Shown here: positions 44,732 through 53,928 of the stretch, piece by piece
Numbering within the stretch: the first letter of the stretch is position 1
Layout of the letters: each line of letters starts with the position of its first letter
Source: Rhodoferax antarcticus ANT.BR
GTDB taxonomy: Bacteria; Pseudomonadota; Gammaproteobacteria; Burkholderiales; Burkholderiaceae_C
Assembly: GCF_001938565.1 (NCBI RefSeq)
Contig: NZ_MSYM01000016.1
Location: forward strand, 101,467 to 165,466
Direction: 5' to 3'
Length of the DNA: 64,000 nucleotides
Notes under the pieces: model-generated
The model's input: only the letters and a program-made list of their open reading frames with translations
Told to the model about the DNA's origin: nothing
Databases searched by the model: none
Program-made: the position numbers and the translations under genes

Positions 44732-45598
44732 TTAGCTGGCGGCGCGTTCTGCCGATTCAAGGGTGTTGACGAGCAACATGGTAATGGTCATGGGGCCAAC
44801 CCCACCCGGCACCGGGGTGATGTAGCCAGCCACCTGGCGCACGCCTTCAAAGTCGACATCGCCACAGAGCTTGCCCTCATCGTTGCGGTTCATGCCCACG
44901 TCCAGCACCACTGCGCCAGGTTTGACCATGTCCGCGGTGAGCACGTTGCGCTTGCCCACGGCGGCCACAATCACGTCGGCCTGCAGGGTGATGGCTTTCA
45001 GGTTGGCAGTGGCGCTGTGGCAGATGGTGACCGTGGCGCTTTTTTGCAGCAGCATTAGCGCCATGGGTTTGCCGACGATGTTGGAGCGGCCAATCACCAC
45101 CGCGTGTTTGCCGCGCAGGTCGTAGTGGACGGATTCGAGCATCTTCATGCAGCCATACGGTGTGCAAGGCCAGAAACCGGGCATGCCAGTCATCAGAGCC
45201 CCAGCGCTGGCCACATGAAAACCGTCCACATCTTTGGCGGGAGAAATGGCTTCAATCACCTTGGTGGCGTCGATGTGTTTGGGCACGGGCAGCTGCACCA
45301 GAATGCCGTGAATGGCTGGGTCGGCGTTGAGCCTGGCAATGTGCGCCAGAAGGTCGGCCTCAGACAAATCGGCGTCGTATTTCTCCAGCACCGAGTGAAA
45401 GCCACAGTCTTCGCAACCCTTGACCTTATTGCGCACATACACCTGGCTGGCCGGGTTTTCGCCCACCAGAATCACCGCCAGGCCGGGCGTGATGCCACGG
45501 GCTTTGAGGGCACGGGCGCGCTCGGTCACGTGCAGGCGCAGTTGTTTGGACAAAGCCACGCCATCAATGATCTGGGCGCTGGGTAGGGAGGTAGTCAT
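44732..45598 (-). CDS. folD: Methylene-THF dehydrogenase/cyclohydrolase
   Basis: A 288-residue bifunctional folate enzyme. Signatures are [16 protein letters not shown] with the catalytic Lys, PLP-like [13 protein letters not shown], and [14 protein letters not shown] for NADP. The C-terminus has [12 protein letters not shown]. It is the first gene of the folD-prlC operon. Confidence 0.96.
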   Translation of the reverse strand: MTTSLPSAQIIDGVALSKQLRLHVTERARALKARGITPGLAVILVGENPASQVYVRNKVKGCEDCGFHSVLEKYDADLSEADLLAHIARLNADPAIHGILVQLPVPKHIDATKVIEAISPAKDVDGFHVASAGALMTGMPGFWPCTPYGCMKMLESVHYDLRGKHAVVIGRSNIVGKPMALMLLQKSATVTICHSATANLKAITLQADVIVAAVGKRNVLTADMVKPGAVVLDVGMNRNDEGKLCGDVDFEGVRQVAGYITPVPGGVGPMTITMLLVNTLESAERAAS

Positions 45599-45612
45599 CT
45601 GAAGTCCATCAA

Positions 45613-45645
45613 TAAAAAAGCCCGCTAATCCAGTTGGGGCGGGCG
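45613..45645 (-). terminator. Terminator after the response regulator
   Basis: On the minus strand GCCCGC and GCGGGC pair across a 13-base loop and are followed by TTTTTT. It lies just past the regulator gene and before folD, so it should end the kinase-regulator transcript. A CTAGCTAT...ATAGCG stretch next to it (45647-45671) resembles a fragment of the interspersed repeat. Confidence 0.85.
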
Positions 45646-45689
45646 TCGCTAGCTATCTTAAAAATAGCGTCTGAGAGAAAGGCTGGTGA

Positions 45690-46316
45690 TCAGGCTTTGA
45701 CGGCATTGGGTCCGAGGGCCACTTTCAGCAGGTCAGCCACGGTGTTGGCATTGAGCTTTTCCATGATGTTGGCGCGGTGCGCCTCCACCGTTTTGATGCT
45801 GATGCCTAAGTCGTCGGCAATCTGCTTGTTCAGGCGACCCGCCACAATGCGCTCCAGCACCTGCGACTCGCGCAGGGTCAGGCGCGCCATCAGGGCATTA
45901 CGTGCGGCCGAGCTTTGGTGTTCGGAAAATGACTCCTTGGCCTGCGCCAACATGTGCTCCACCAACGGCACCAGTTGTTCTTCTTGAAACGGTTTCTGGA
46001 TGAAATCCATGGCACCTTTTTTCATCGTGTCCACCGCCATCGGCACATCACCATGGCCGGTGATGAAAGCCAATGGTAGCGGCGAGTGCGCTTCGAGCAG
46101 GCGGCTTTGCAGTTCCAGCCCGGTCATGCCTGGCATACGGATGTCGATGATCAAGCAGGCTACTTCGCGCGCGTCGTAGCGGTTCAGAAAGGATTCTGCC
46201 GAGTCAAAGCATCGCACCCGGTAGTCTTTGCCTTCGAGCATCCACTGCAGCGAATCACGCACCGCTTCGTCGTCGTCAACGACATAGACAGTGCCTTTTT
46301 TGGGGATGAGACTCAT
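45690..46316 (-). CDS. FixJ/TodT-type response regulator
   Basis: A 208-residue regulator. The receiver domain has DDD near the start (YVVDDDEAVRDSLQ), the phosphoacceptor Asp in CLIIDIRMPGMTG, Thr in FITGHGD and Lys in FIQKPFQ. A short linker leads to a LuxR-type HTH (LTLRESQVLERIVAGRLNKQ; IADDLGISIKTVEAHRANIM). Its start overlaps the kinase gene stop by 4 bases. The pair lies next to, and diverges from, the pdh operon, which could be a target. Confidence 0.93.
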   Translation of the reverse strand: MSLIPKKGTVYVVDDDEAVRDSLQWMLEGKDYRVRCFDSAESFLNRYDAREVACLIIDIRMPGMTGLELQSRLLEAHSPLPLAFITGHGDVPMAVDTMKKGAMDFIQKPFQEEQLVPLVEHMLAQAKESFSEHQSSAARNALMARLTLRESQVLERIVAGRLNKQIADDLGISIKTVEAHRANIMEKLNANTVADLLKVALGPNAVKA

Positions 46317-48868
46317 GGGGGTACCTGAAAGACGGGTTGTTTTGGGCGCTGGGCAGGCGGTGCTGAAAGTGGGTCTGGGTTGGGTATCCAGAAGGTGAAG
46401 CAGCAGCCGATAGAAGTACTGCCATTGTAGATGTTCTCAGCTTTCATTCTGCCCAGATGCGACTCCACAATTGAGCGGCACAGGCTTAGGCCAATGCCCA
46501 TGCCGTCGGTTTTGGTGGAGTAAAAAGCCTCATAGACCTTATCCATGACCTCCGGTGCAATGCCGTCGCCGGAGTCCGTGACCCTGAATTCGATCACCGG
46601 CTTGTCCTCGACCAGCGCCGGTGCCACCCGCAGCTTGATCAGCCGCAGAGCGGTTGGTTTTTGGGCAATATCTATCGACTCTGCAGCGTTTTTTAGCAGG
46701 TTGAGCAGCACCTGTTCGATCAGGATAGGGTCCACCATGACATTGGGCAGATTTGGGGCCACGTATTGGGTCAGCTTGACGTTGCGCCGACGCAGCTCGA
46801 TCTCTGCCAGCTCCAGCGCCTCGGCCACCATGGTGGCCACGCTGGCGATGGTGCGATTGGGCTCACTGCGCTTCACAAACGAGCGGATGCGTTGGATGAT
46901 CTGGCCGGCACGGTGCGCCTGGCGACCGGTTTTCTCCAGCGCACCAAGCAATTCGTCTTGTGTGATGTTGTCGCCCTTGATGCGCGACACCATGCCGTTG
47001 CAGTAATTGTTGATGGCAGTGAGCGGCTGGTTGAGCTCATGGGCCACGCTGGAGGCCATCTCACCCATGGTGATGAGGCGGCTTGACGCCTGCGCGCGCT
47101 GGGCCTGAACCTCGGCCTGCTCTTCGGCTAGGCGGCGCACGGTAATGTCGGTGGCAATCACCATCTGCGCCAGGCGGCCATCCACCCAGCCCATGTAGCG
47201 GGTGCGCACCTCCAGCCAGCGTCCCAGGCTACCAAGGTAGATTTCGGCGCTCTCCGCTTCCTTTTCCGAAAGATGGTCGGTCGGCAAACCGGCAAACACA
47301 TCCACTGTGTCCTGCGTCTCATCACTGTGCGCCAGCGCAGGCACGCCGGCTTCTGCTACCAGCTGCAAGTGGCCTTGGGCCTCGGCGCCAAACCACAGGC
47401 GGTACAACTTGTTGGCAAACAGCAGCTCATTACTCCCCAAGGGCGCTACAGAAATGGAAGCGTCCAGCGCTTCCAGCACGGCAGTAAAGCGCTCATGAGA
47501 GGCGGCAAGCTGCTCGCGCACACGGGTGGGCTCGGTGATGTCGGTCATCGAGGTCATCCAGCCGGTTTGCTGACCAAACGCGTCAATCAGCGGTGAGACG
47601 TAAAGCCGTGCCTCAAGAAGCTCACCGCTTTTGCGCTGCACCCGAAACTGCAGGCCACTGGGCGCGATCTGCCCCGACAGCTCTTCCTTCAGGCGGCCCC
47701 GCAGCATGTCGTGGTCTTCCTTGGGCCAGTAAGGAAAGGGTGCCGTCTGGCCCACCAACTCACCTTCGGCCCAACCGGTCATCTGGCAAAACGCGTTATT
47801 GACGTAGGTGATCTGGCCCTGCATGTCCAGCGCGCGCATGCCGGTGAGCATGGAATTTTCCATGGCGCGACGAAAGGCGGTTTCCTGCACCAGCGCGTCT
47901 TGCGCCTGGATACGCCTGCGGGTGTGGCGCCAGTTGGCCACCAAAAGCCAGGCGGTGGCCGCGCTCAAAATCATCACCAGCCAGAACAGGCCGCTGCCAA
48001 TCACCCCGACCGAGGTGCGGTAAGCCTGCCCCCGAAGCGACAAACCATTGCCTACCGGGGATAACGGCACCTGGTAGGCGTTCACCGGGTTGGCCCACGG
48101 CAGGATCCTGCGCTTGAGGGTTTTTTCGAGCAGGCTGGTGCCCGCTAGCAGCTGGCTCTGACCGTCCAGAAAAGAGATGGCGTATTTGGAGGTGACCTCG
48201 TCGGGCACGCCGTAGCGAAACATCGCATCTACCGAGTAGGTCACCAACAGGTCGCCCTTGAAGTGGGTTTTGTCAATCAAGGGCAAGTGCAGTTGCACCA
48301 GACTGGGGCCGCGCGGGTCTTTGAGCGGGCTGGAGTAGATGGGCAGCAGCACGTCGCGCACCAGCTGAAAATTGTTACTGGTTTCTTCGGCTTCGCGGCG
48401 GATCAGCGCATCTTTGCTGGAGGCCCCGATCAGCGCACCGTTGGGGTCATAGTTGGCCCGGGTCTGGTACTTGTCGTCGATCCAGCGCAGGCTTTGGACT
48501 TCCGCAAACAGGTTGGCAAAAGCCTCGGCACGCACCAGAAAGTCGTCTGTCGAGAGCTCACGCGCAGCCAGCTCGCGGGCAAAGCGCATGAGCTGTTCCT
48601 GCTGCTCCAGCAGGCGCAGGCGCAGGCGCTGCTGGGTGTACTCCACATCGCGCTGGATGGCCTCGCGCTCGCGGGCGATTTCTTCAAACCGCAGGTAAGC
48701 AAAGGCCGACAGAATCACCAACAAAAACAGCATCACGGCAGCCAAAGGTGTCAGCATCGCAAAGCGGTCTTGCCGCTGGCCTGTTTGCGCTTTCCACCAG
48801 AACCGCAGGCGGGCAACAGGGGCGAGCCTCGGGCGGTTTTTAGCGTCCAGATAAGGGGGCAAAGGCAT
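46313..48868 (-). CDS. PAS sensor histidine kinase
   Basis: An 851-residue kinase from ATG 48868 (MPLPPYLDAKNRPRL); a TTG further upstream would add 24 residues. It has a first membrane span (LAAVMLFLLVILSAFAYLRF), a long periplasmic sensor region, a second span (GLFWLVMILSAATAWLLVAN), two or three PAS-like domains (AFCQMTGWAEGELVG is one) and a HisKA/HATPase end: EMASSVAHELNQPLTAINNY carries the His, followed by the N and G boxes (NLLKNAAESI; DSGDGI). It belongs to the FixL/TodS-like kinases. The stimulus is unknown. Confidence 0.92.
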   Translation of the reverse strand: MPLPPYLDAKNRPRLAPVARLRFWWKAQTGQRQDRFAMLTPLAAVMLFLLVILSAFAYLRFEEIAREREAIQRDVEYTQQRLRLRLLEQQEQLMRFARELAARELSTDDFLVRAEAFANLFAEVQSLRWIDDKYQTRANYDPNGALIGASSKDALIRREAEETSNNFQLVRDVLLPIYSSPLKDPRGPSLVQLHLPLIDKTHFKGDLLVTYSVDAMFRYGVPDEVTSKYAISFLDGQSQLLAGTSLLEKTLKRRILPWANPVNAYQVPLSPVGNGLSLRGQAYRTSVGVIGSGLFWLVMILSAATAWLLVANWRHTRRRIQAQDALVQETAFRRAMENSMLTGMRALDMQGQITYVNNAFCQMTGWAEGELVGQTAPFPYWPKEDHDMLRGRLKEELSGQIAPSGLQFRVQRKSGELLEARLYVSPLIDAFGQQTGWMTSMTDITEPTRVREQLAASHERFTAVLEALDASISVAPLGSNELLFANKLYRLWFGAEAQGHLQLVAEAGVPALAHSDETQDTVDVFAGLPTDHLSEKEAESAEIYLGSLGRWLEVRTRYMGWVDGRLAQMVIATDITVRRLAEEQAEVQAQRAQASSRLITMGEMASSVAHELNQPLTAINNYCNGMVSRIKGDNITQDELLGALEKTGRQAHRAGQIIQRIRSFVKRSEPNRTIASVATMVAEALELAEIELRRRNVKLTQYVAPNLPNVMVDPILIEQVLLNLLKNAAESIDIAQKPTALRLIKLRVAPALVEDKPVIEFRVTDSGDGIAPEVMDKVYEAFYSTKTDGMGIGLSLCRSIVESHLGRMKAENIYNGSTSIGCCFTFWIPNPDPLSAPPAQRPKQPVFQVPP

Positions 48869-48907
48869 GGCCGCAAGTGTAGGGGGTTTGGCAAAACATG
48901 CAGATAA

Positions 48908-48924
48908 CACAATTCCATATTGTG
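48908..48924. promoter_or_regulatory. Inverted repeat upstream of aceE, candidate operator
   Basis: A perfect 6-bp inverted repeat, CACAAT and ATTGTG, with a 5-base spacer, 18 bases before the -35 box of the aceE promoter. It could be bound by the adjacent FixJ-type regulator or another factor. The assignment is by symmetry and position. Confidence 0.4.
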
Positions 48925-48941
48925 AATATAGAAAACGCAAT

Positions 48942-48971
48942 TTGAAATTGCAAAAAAAACTCTCCTAGAAT
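48942..48971 (+). promoter_or_regulatory. Predicted sigma-70 promoter of aceE
   Basis: TTGAAA (48942-48947) and TAGAAT (48966-48971) are separated by 18 bases, in the gap between the divergent kinase and aceE genes. The aceE ATG follows 64 bases later, preceded by CAGGAGA. Confidence 0.6.
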
Positions 48972-49035
48972 CCGCTCGCGACAAAAAATGGCCAAAACCA
49001 CTAACATTCCTAAGGCCACCTAACAGGAGACACGT

Positions 49036-51738
49036 ATGCCAGCAGCACCCGACACCCCTACCGCCGTCGACGCGGACAGCCAGGAAACGCGTGAATGGAT
49101 GGACGCCCTGAGCGCCGTCATTGAAACGCAAGGCCCCGAGCGCGCGCACTTCCTATTAGAGCAATTGCTGGAGCACGCCCGGCAAAATAGCCTGGACATG
49201 CCTTTTTCGGCCAACACTGGCTATGTCAACACCCTGGAGCCAGATCAGGAAGAACGCTGCCCTGGCAACATCGAGATTGAAGAGCGCCTGCGCTCCTACA
49301 TGCGCTGGAATGCTATGGCGATGGTGGTCAAAGCGAATCGCCATCACCCTGAAGATGGTGGGGATTTGGGCGGGCATATTGGCTCGTTTGCCTCGCTGGC
49401 GCACCTGTTTGGCGCCGGGTTTAACCACTTTTGGCACGCTGAGAGTGAAAACCATGGCGGCGACTGCATCTATATACAAGGCCACGTGTCGCCTGGCGTG
49501 TATGCCCGCGCTTTTCTTGAAGGTCGCCTGACCGAAGAGCAGTTGCTGCACTTCCGCCAGGAAACCGGTGGCAAAGGCTTGTCGAGTTACCCGCATCCCA
49601 AGCTGATGCCCAACTTCTGGCAGTTTCCCACGGTGAGCATGGGCTTAGGGCCACTGATGGCGATCTACCAGGCGCGGTTTCTCAAATACCTGCACGCGCG
49701 CGGCATTGCCAATACTGAAAACCGCAAGGTCTGGGTCTTCTGCGGCGACGGCGAAATGGACGAGATCGAAAGCATGGGCGCCATCGGTTTAGCGTCGCGT
49801 GAAAAGCTCGACAACCTGATATTCGTTATCAACTGCAACCTGCAGCGCCTAGACGGCCCGGTGCGTGGCAACGGCAAGATCATTCAGGAACTTGAAGGGG
49901 AATTCCGCGGCGCGGGCTGGCACGTGATCAAGGTCATCTGGGGTAGTAATTGGGATGCGCTGCTGGCACGCGACAAGGATGGCGCCTTGCGCAAGGTGAT
50001 GATGGACACGCTCGACGGTGACTACCAAGCTTTCAAGGCCAACGATGGCGCGTTTGTGCGCAAGAACTTCTTTGGCCGGGACCCGCGCACCGCCGCCATG
50101 GTGGAGAAGATGAGCGACGATGAAATCTGGAACCTGCGCCGCGGTGGTCACGACCCGAAAAAAGTGTATGCCGCTTACCATGCGGCAGTGAACCACAAGG
50201 GCCAACCCACCGTGTTGCTGATCAAGACGGTGAAAGGTTTTGGTATGGGCAAAAGTGGCGAGGGCAAAAACAACGTGCACCAGACCAAGAAGCTGACTGA
50301 CGACGACATCAGAATCTTCCGTGATCGTTTCAACATCCCGATTCCTGACAGCCAACTGGCCGAGCTGCCGTTTTACAAACCCGCCGATGACACGCCGGAG
50401 ATGCAGTACCTGCACGCCCGCCGTCAAGCGCTCGGTGGTTACCTGCCGCACCGCCGCACGCACGCCGATGAGTCGTTCACCGTACCGTCCATCGAGACCT
50501 TCAAGGCGGTAATGGAACCCACCGCCGAGGGTCGTGAAATTTCAACCACACAAGCCTTTGTGCGCTTCCTCACCCAGTTGTTGCGTGACCAGGCACTGGG
50601 GCCGCGTGTGGTGCCGATCGTGGTGGACGAAGCCCGCACCTTTGGTATGGAGGGGCTGTTCCGCCAGATCGGCATTTACAACCCGGCTGGCCAGCAATAC
50701 ATCCCGGTCGATAAAGACCAGGTGATGTATTACAAGGAAGACGTTAAAGGACAGGTCCTGCAGGAAGGTATTTGCGAGGCTGGCGGCATGGCCAGTTGGA
50801 TGGCAGCGGCCACCAGCTACAGCACCAGCAACCGCATCATGGTGCCGTTTTACGTGTACTACTCGATGTTTGGCTTTCAGCGCGTGGGCGACCTGGCCTG
50901 GGCCGCTGGCGACATGCAGGCGCGCGGCTTCCTGCTCGGTGGCACCAGTGGGCGCACCACGCTCAACGGTGAAGGCTTGCAGCACGAAGACGGCCACAGC
51001 CACATCTTGGCGAGCACCATTCCCAACTGCATTTCATACGATCCGACCTTTGCGCACGAAGTGGGCATCATCTTGCACCACGGCTTAAAGCGCATGGTGG
51101 AGAAGCAGGACAACGTCTACTACTACCTGACCCTGCTCAACGCAAACTACGCCATGCCGGGCCTGACGCCGGGCACCGAAGACCAGATCATCAAGGGTAT
51201 GTACTTGTGTAAGCCCGGCGCGCAAGGTGTTGACACCCCGCGTGTGCAACTGCTGGGCTCGGGCAGCATCCTGCGTGAGAGTTTTGAGGCGCAAAAGCTG
51301 CTGGCGAACGAATGGGGTGTGACGGCGGATGTGTGGAGTTGCCCCAGCTTCAACGAGCTGGCGCGCGATGGCATGGCTGCCGAACGCCTGAACCTGCTGC
51401 ACCCCACCGATGCCCCAGTGGTGCCGTTTGTGACACAGCAACTTAGCGTCCACAGCGGCCCGGTGGTCGCCTCCACCGACTACATGAAGGCTTTTGCCGA
51501 GCAGATTCGCGCCTACATCCCAGCTGGCCGGAGTTACAAGGTGCTGGGCACCGACGGTTTTGGCCGCAGCGATTTCCGCAGCAAGCTGCGCGAACACTTC
51601 GAGATCAGCCGCTACTACATCGTTGTAGCGGCGCTCAAGGCGCTCAGTGAAGACGGCACCCTGCCAGTGGCCAAAGTGGCACAGGCCATTGCCAAGTACG
51701 GCATCGATGTTGACAAGGTCAACCCCCTGTACGCCTAG
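49036..51738 (+). CDS. aceE: Pyruvate dehydrogenase E1
   Basis: A 900-residue homodimeric E1 that decarboxylates pyruvate with TPP and reductively acetylates E2. The TPP/Mg motif is GDGEMDEIESMG to NLQRLDG, and the pyrimidine-part domain contains SWMAAATSYSTSN and later RTTLNGEGLQHEDGH. Length and layout fit AceE of proteobacteria. It opens the aceE-aceF-lpdA cluster. A short inverted repeat separates it from aceF. Confidence 0.97.
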   Translation: MPAAPDTPTAVDADSQETREWMDALSAVIETQGPERAHFLLEQLLEHARQNSLDMPFSANTGYVNTLEPDQEERCPGNIEIEERLRSYMRWNAMAMVVKANRHHPEDGGDLGGHIGSFASLAHLFGAGFNHFWHAESENHGGDCIYIQGHVSPGVYARAFLEGRLTEEQLLHFRQETGGKGLSSYPHPKLMPNFWQFPTVSMGLGPLMAIYQARFLKYLHARGIANTENRKVWVFCGDGEMDEIESMGAIGLASREKLDNLIFVINCNLQRLDGPVRGNGKIIQELEGEFRGAGWHVIKVIWGSNWDALLARDKDGALRKVMMDTLDGDYQAFKANDGAFVRKNFFGRDPRTAAMVEKMSDDEIWNLRRGGHDPKKVYAAYHAAVNHKGQPTVLLIKTVKGFGMGKSGEGKNNVHQTKKLTDDDIRIFRDRFNIPIPDSQLAELPFYKPADDTPEMQYLHARRQALGGYLPHRRTHADESFTVPSIETFKAVMEPTAEGREISTTQAFVRFLTQLLRDQALGPRVVPIVVDEARTFGMEGLFRQIGIYNPAGQQYIPVDKDQVMYYKEDVKGQVLQEGICEAGGMASWMAAATSYSTSNRIMVPFYVYYSMFGFQRVGDLAWAAGDMQARGFLLGGTSGRTTLNGEGLQHEDGHSHILASTIPNCISYDPTFAHEVGIILHHGLKRMVEKQDNVYYYLTLLNANYAMPGLTPGTEDQIIKGMYLCKPGAQGVDTPRVQLLGSGSILRESFEAQKLLANEWGVTADVWSCPSFNELARDGMAAERLNLLHPTDAPVVPFVTQQLSVHSGPVVASTDYMKAFAEQIRAYIPAGRSYKVLGTDGFGRSDFRSKLREHFEISRYYIVVAALKALSEDGTLPVAKVAQAIAKYGIDVDKVNPLYA

Positions 51739-51749
51739 TAAAAGCTTTG

Positions 51750-51790
51750 TGGGTCAGACCACTTTGCGAATCAAATGTGCTCTGACCCCA
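51750..51790. repeat. Inverted repeat between aceE and aceF
   Basis: TGGGTCAGA (51750-51758) and TCTGACCCCA (51781-51790) face each other around a 22-base AT-rich loop. The sequence looks like a mobile palindromic repeat seen in betaproteobacteria. It could also attenuate read-through into aceF. Confidence 0.65.
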
Positions 51791-51809
51791 ACTGATTAAA
51801 GAGAACAAC

Positions 51810-53696
51810 ATGGCAATGATTGAAATTAAAGTGCCCGACATCGGCGACTTCGACGAGGTGACGGTGATCGAGCTGCTGGTCAAGCCGGGCGACACGGTGC
51901 GCGTCGACCAGTCCCTGCTGACTGTCGAGTCTGACAAAGCCTCAATGGAAATACCCTCCAGCCACGCCGGTGTAGTCGATGAGTTGAAAGTCGCGTTGGG
52001 CGACAAAGTGAAGCAGGGGTCGCTGGTGCTGATGCTGGAGGCTGCGGCTGAAGGTGAGGTCGTTGCGCCGTCTACGGCTCCCGAGGCGGCAAACCCTCAA
52101 GTTGATGCAATAAATCAGGCTCAAGCCCTCGTGGAATATGCCCCTGAAGCTTCTGATTCAGTAGCGCCAGCGGCGGATCCCGTTGAGGTCCGCGTGCCCG
52201 ACATTGGCGACTTCAAAGACGTGACGGTGATAGAGGTCATGGTCAAGGTCGGCGACAGCATCAAACTGGAGCAAAGCCTGATCACCGTGGAGTCTGACAA
52301 AGCCTCGATGGAAATCCCCTCGGATGCGGCCGGTGTGGTGCAGGACCTCAAGGTCAAGCTCGGTGATGTGGTCAATGTCGGCGACCTGCTGCTGGTCTTG
52401 CAAGGTGTGGCACAAGCGGTTGCGCCAGCGCCGGCCACGGCATCAGCCGATGCAGTAGCGGCTGCGGACGCGGTGGCAGCGCCCCACATTGCGGCTGCGG
52501 CAAACACTGCCTCAGATAGTGCTACGTCAAATCACGCTCCAGCCCTTTCAAACGTTGCGCGAGCAGCTATAAGTAATGCAGCAGATCAGACAGTCACCTC
52601 GGTATCAGCCCAGACTGCTGCGCCAGTAGCAGCAGCGGAACCCGCCGCCGCGTTAACTGTTCCCGCTCATAACCCGACCACCGCACCGCTGGGCCTGCCG
52701 CACGCGTCGCCGTCGGTGCGCAAGTTCGCCCGCGAACTGGGCGTGCCGCTGAGTGAGGTCAAAGGCACTGGGCTGAAAGGCCGCATCATCGATGCTGACG
52801 TGCAAGCCTTCACCCGTTCGGTGATGAGCGCCACCGTGCAAACCAGCGCCATCGCGACCAGCGAGGCGGCCAAGGTGGCGCAGGCGGGGGGCGGTGCCAA
52901 GTCACAAGTGGGTGCCAGCGACGGCGCTGGCCTGGGCCTGATCGCGTGGCCGGTGGTGGATTTTGCCAAGTTCGGACCCGTAAAGCGCAAGGAGATGAGC
53001 CGCATCAAGAAAATCACCGGAGCCAACTTGCTGCGCAACGCCGTCATGATTCCAGCGGTCACCAACCACGACGATGCCGACATCACCGATCTGGAAGCCT
53101 TTCGCGTTGCGACCAACCTGGTAACCGAGAAGGCGGGCAAAAATGGGGACCAGGCGAGCGTTAAGGTCACCATGCTGGCGTTTCTGGTCAAGGCCTGCGT
53201 AGCCGCGCTGAAGAAATTCCCCGACTTCAACAGCAGCCTGGACGCTGAAAGTGACAATTCGGCGCTGATCTACAAGCAGTACTTCCACATCGGTTTCGCT
53301 GCCGACACGCCCAACGGCCTGATGGTGCCGGTGATCAAAGACGCCGACAAAAAAGGCATCTTCCAGATCAGCGCCGAGATGAGCGAACTGGCCAAAAAGG
53401 CGCGGGACGGCAAGCTCAGCCCGGCTGAGATGTCTGGCGCCTGCTTCACCATCAGCAGCCTGGGCGGCATTGGCGGGCGCTATTTCACACCCATCATCAA
53501 CGCGCCCGAAGTGGCGATTTTGGGCGTCTGCCGCTCCACCATTGAGCCAGTGTGGGACGGCAAGACTTTCCAGCCGCGCCTGATGCTGCCCTTGAGCTTG
53601 ACCTGGGACCACCGCGTGATTGACGGCGCCGCTGGCGCACGCTTCAACGTCTATCTGGGCCATATCCTGGGTGATTTCCGAAGGGTGTTGCTCTAA
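51810..53696 (+). CDS. aceF: Pyruvate dehydrogenase E2
   Basis: A 628-residue dihydrolipoamide acetyltransferase with two lipoyl domains (lipoyl Lys in VESDKASMEIPS at about residues 40-50 and 160-170), long Ala/Pro linkers, a peripheral-subunit-binding domain (HASPSVRKFARELGVPLSEV), and the catalytic domain with WDHRVIDGAAGARF. It forms the core of the complex and passes acetyl to CoA. The linker between the second lipoyl domain and the binding domain includes a repeat copy read in frame (52528-52577). Confidence 0.97.
   Translation: MAMIEIKVPDIGDFDEVTVIELLVKPGDTVRVDQSLLTVESDKASMEIPSSHAGVVDELKVALGDKVKQGSLVLMLEAAAEGEVVAPSTAPEAANPQVDAINQAQALVEYAPEASDSVAPAADPVEVRVPDIGDFKDVTVIEVMVKVGDSIKLEQSLITVESDKASMEIPSDAAGVVQDLKVKLGDVVNVGDLLLVLQGVAQAVAPAPATASADAVAAADAVAAPHIAAAANTASDSATSNHAPALSNVARAAISNAADQTVTSVSAQTAAPVAAAEPAAALTVPAHNPTTAPLGLPHASPSVRKFARELGVPLSEVKGTGLKGRIIDADVQAFTRSVMSATVQTSAIATSEAAKVAQAGGGAKSQVGASDGAGLGLIAWPVVDFAKFGPVKRKEMSRIKKITGANLLRNAVMIPAVTNHDDADITDLEAFRVATNLVTEKAGKNGDQASVKVTMLAFLVKACVAALKKFPDFNSSLDAESDNSALIYKQYFHIGFAADTPNGLMVPVIKDADKKGIFQISAEMSELAKKARDGKLSPAEMSGACFTISSLGGIGGRYFTPIINAPEVAILGVCRSTIEPVWDGKTFQPRLMLPLSLTWDHRVIDGAAGARFNVYLGHILGDFRRVLL
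52528..52577 (+). repeat. Interspersed repeat copy 10, inside aceF linker
   Basis: It reads CAAATCACGCTCCAGCCCTT then GCGCGAGCAGCTATAAGTAA. It is translated in the open forward frame as APALSNVARAAIS in the flexible linker. Confidence 0.75.
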
Positions 53697-53808
53697 CCTC
53701 CACACCAGAGTCCCCACCGTGATCGATGCACGCCCATGACAGCGATTAGCAGCGTGTGTTGCGTATCTGACGCAGCGTGGACTTGGGGTTTTGCCAAATC
53801 AAGGAGGA

Positions 53809-53829
53809 GGCTTAGGCACAGCCTAAGCC
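53809..53829. repeat. Perfect hairpin between aceF and lpdA
   Basis: GGCTTAGGC and GCCTAAGCC form a 9-bp stem with an ACA loop. The whole 232-base gap between aceF and lpdA otherwise has no gene. The hairpin may be a repeat fragment or an RNA processing/attenuation site. Confidence 0.6.
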
Positions 53830-53928
53830 AGGGGACATTCGCGGAGTCAGGCACGCAACGCGCGCTGCGGGTTAAAACCAAAGCACAGCCCTGACCCACA
53901 GTTACTCTAAGTCACAGAAAGAACACAC

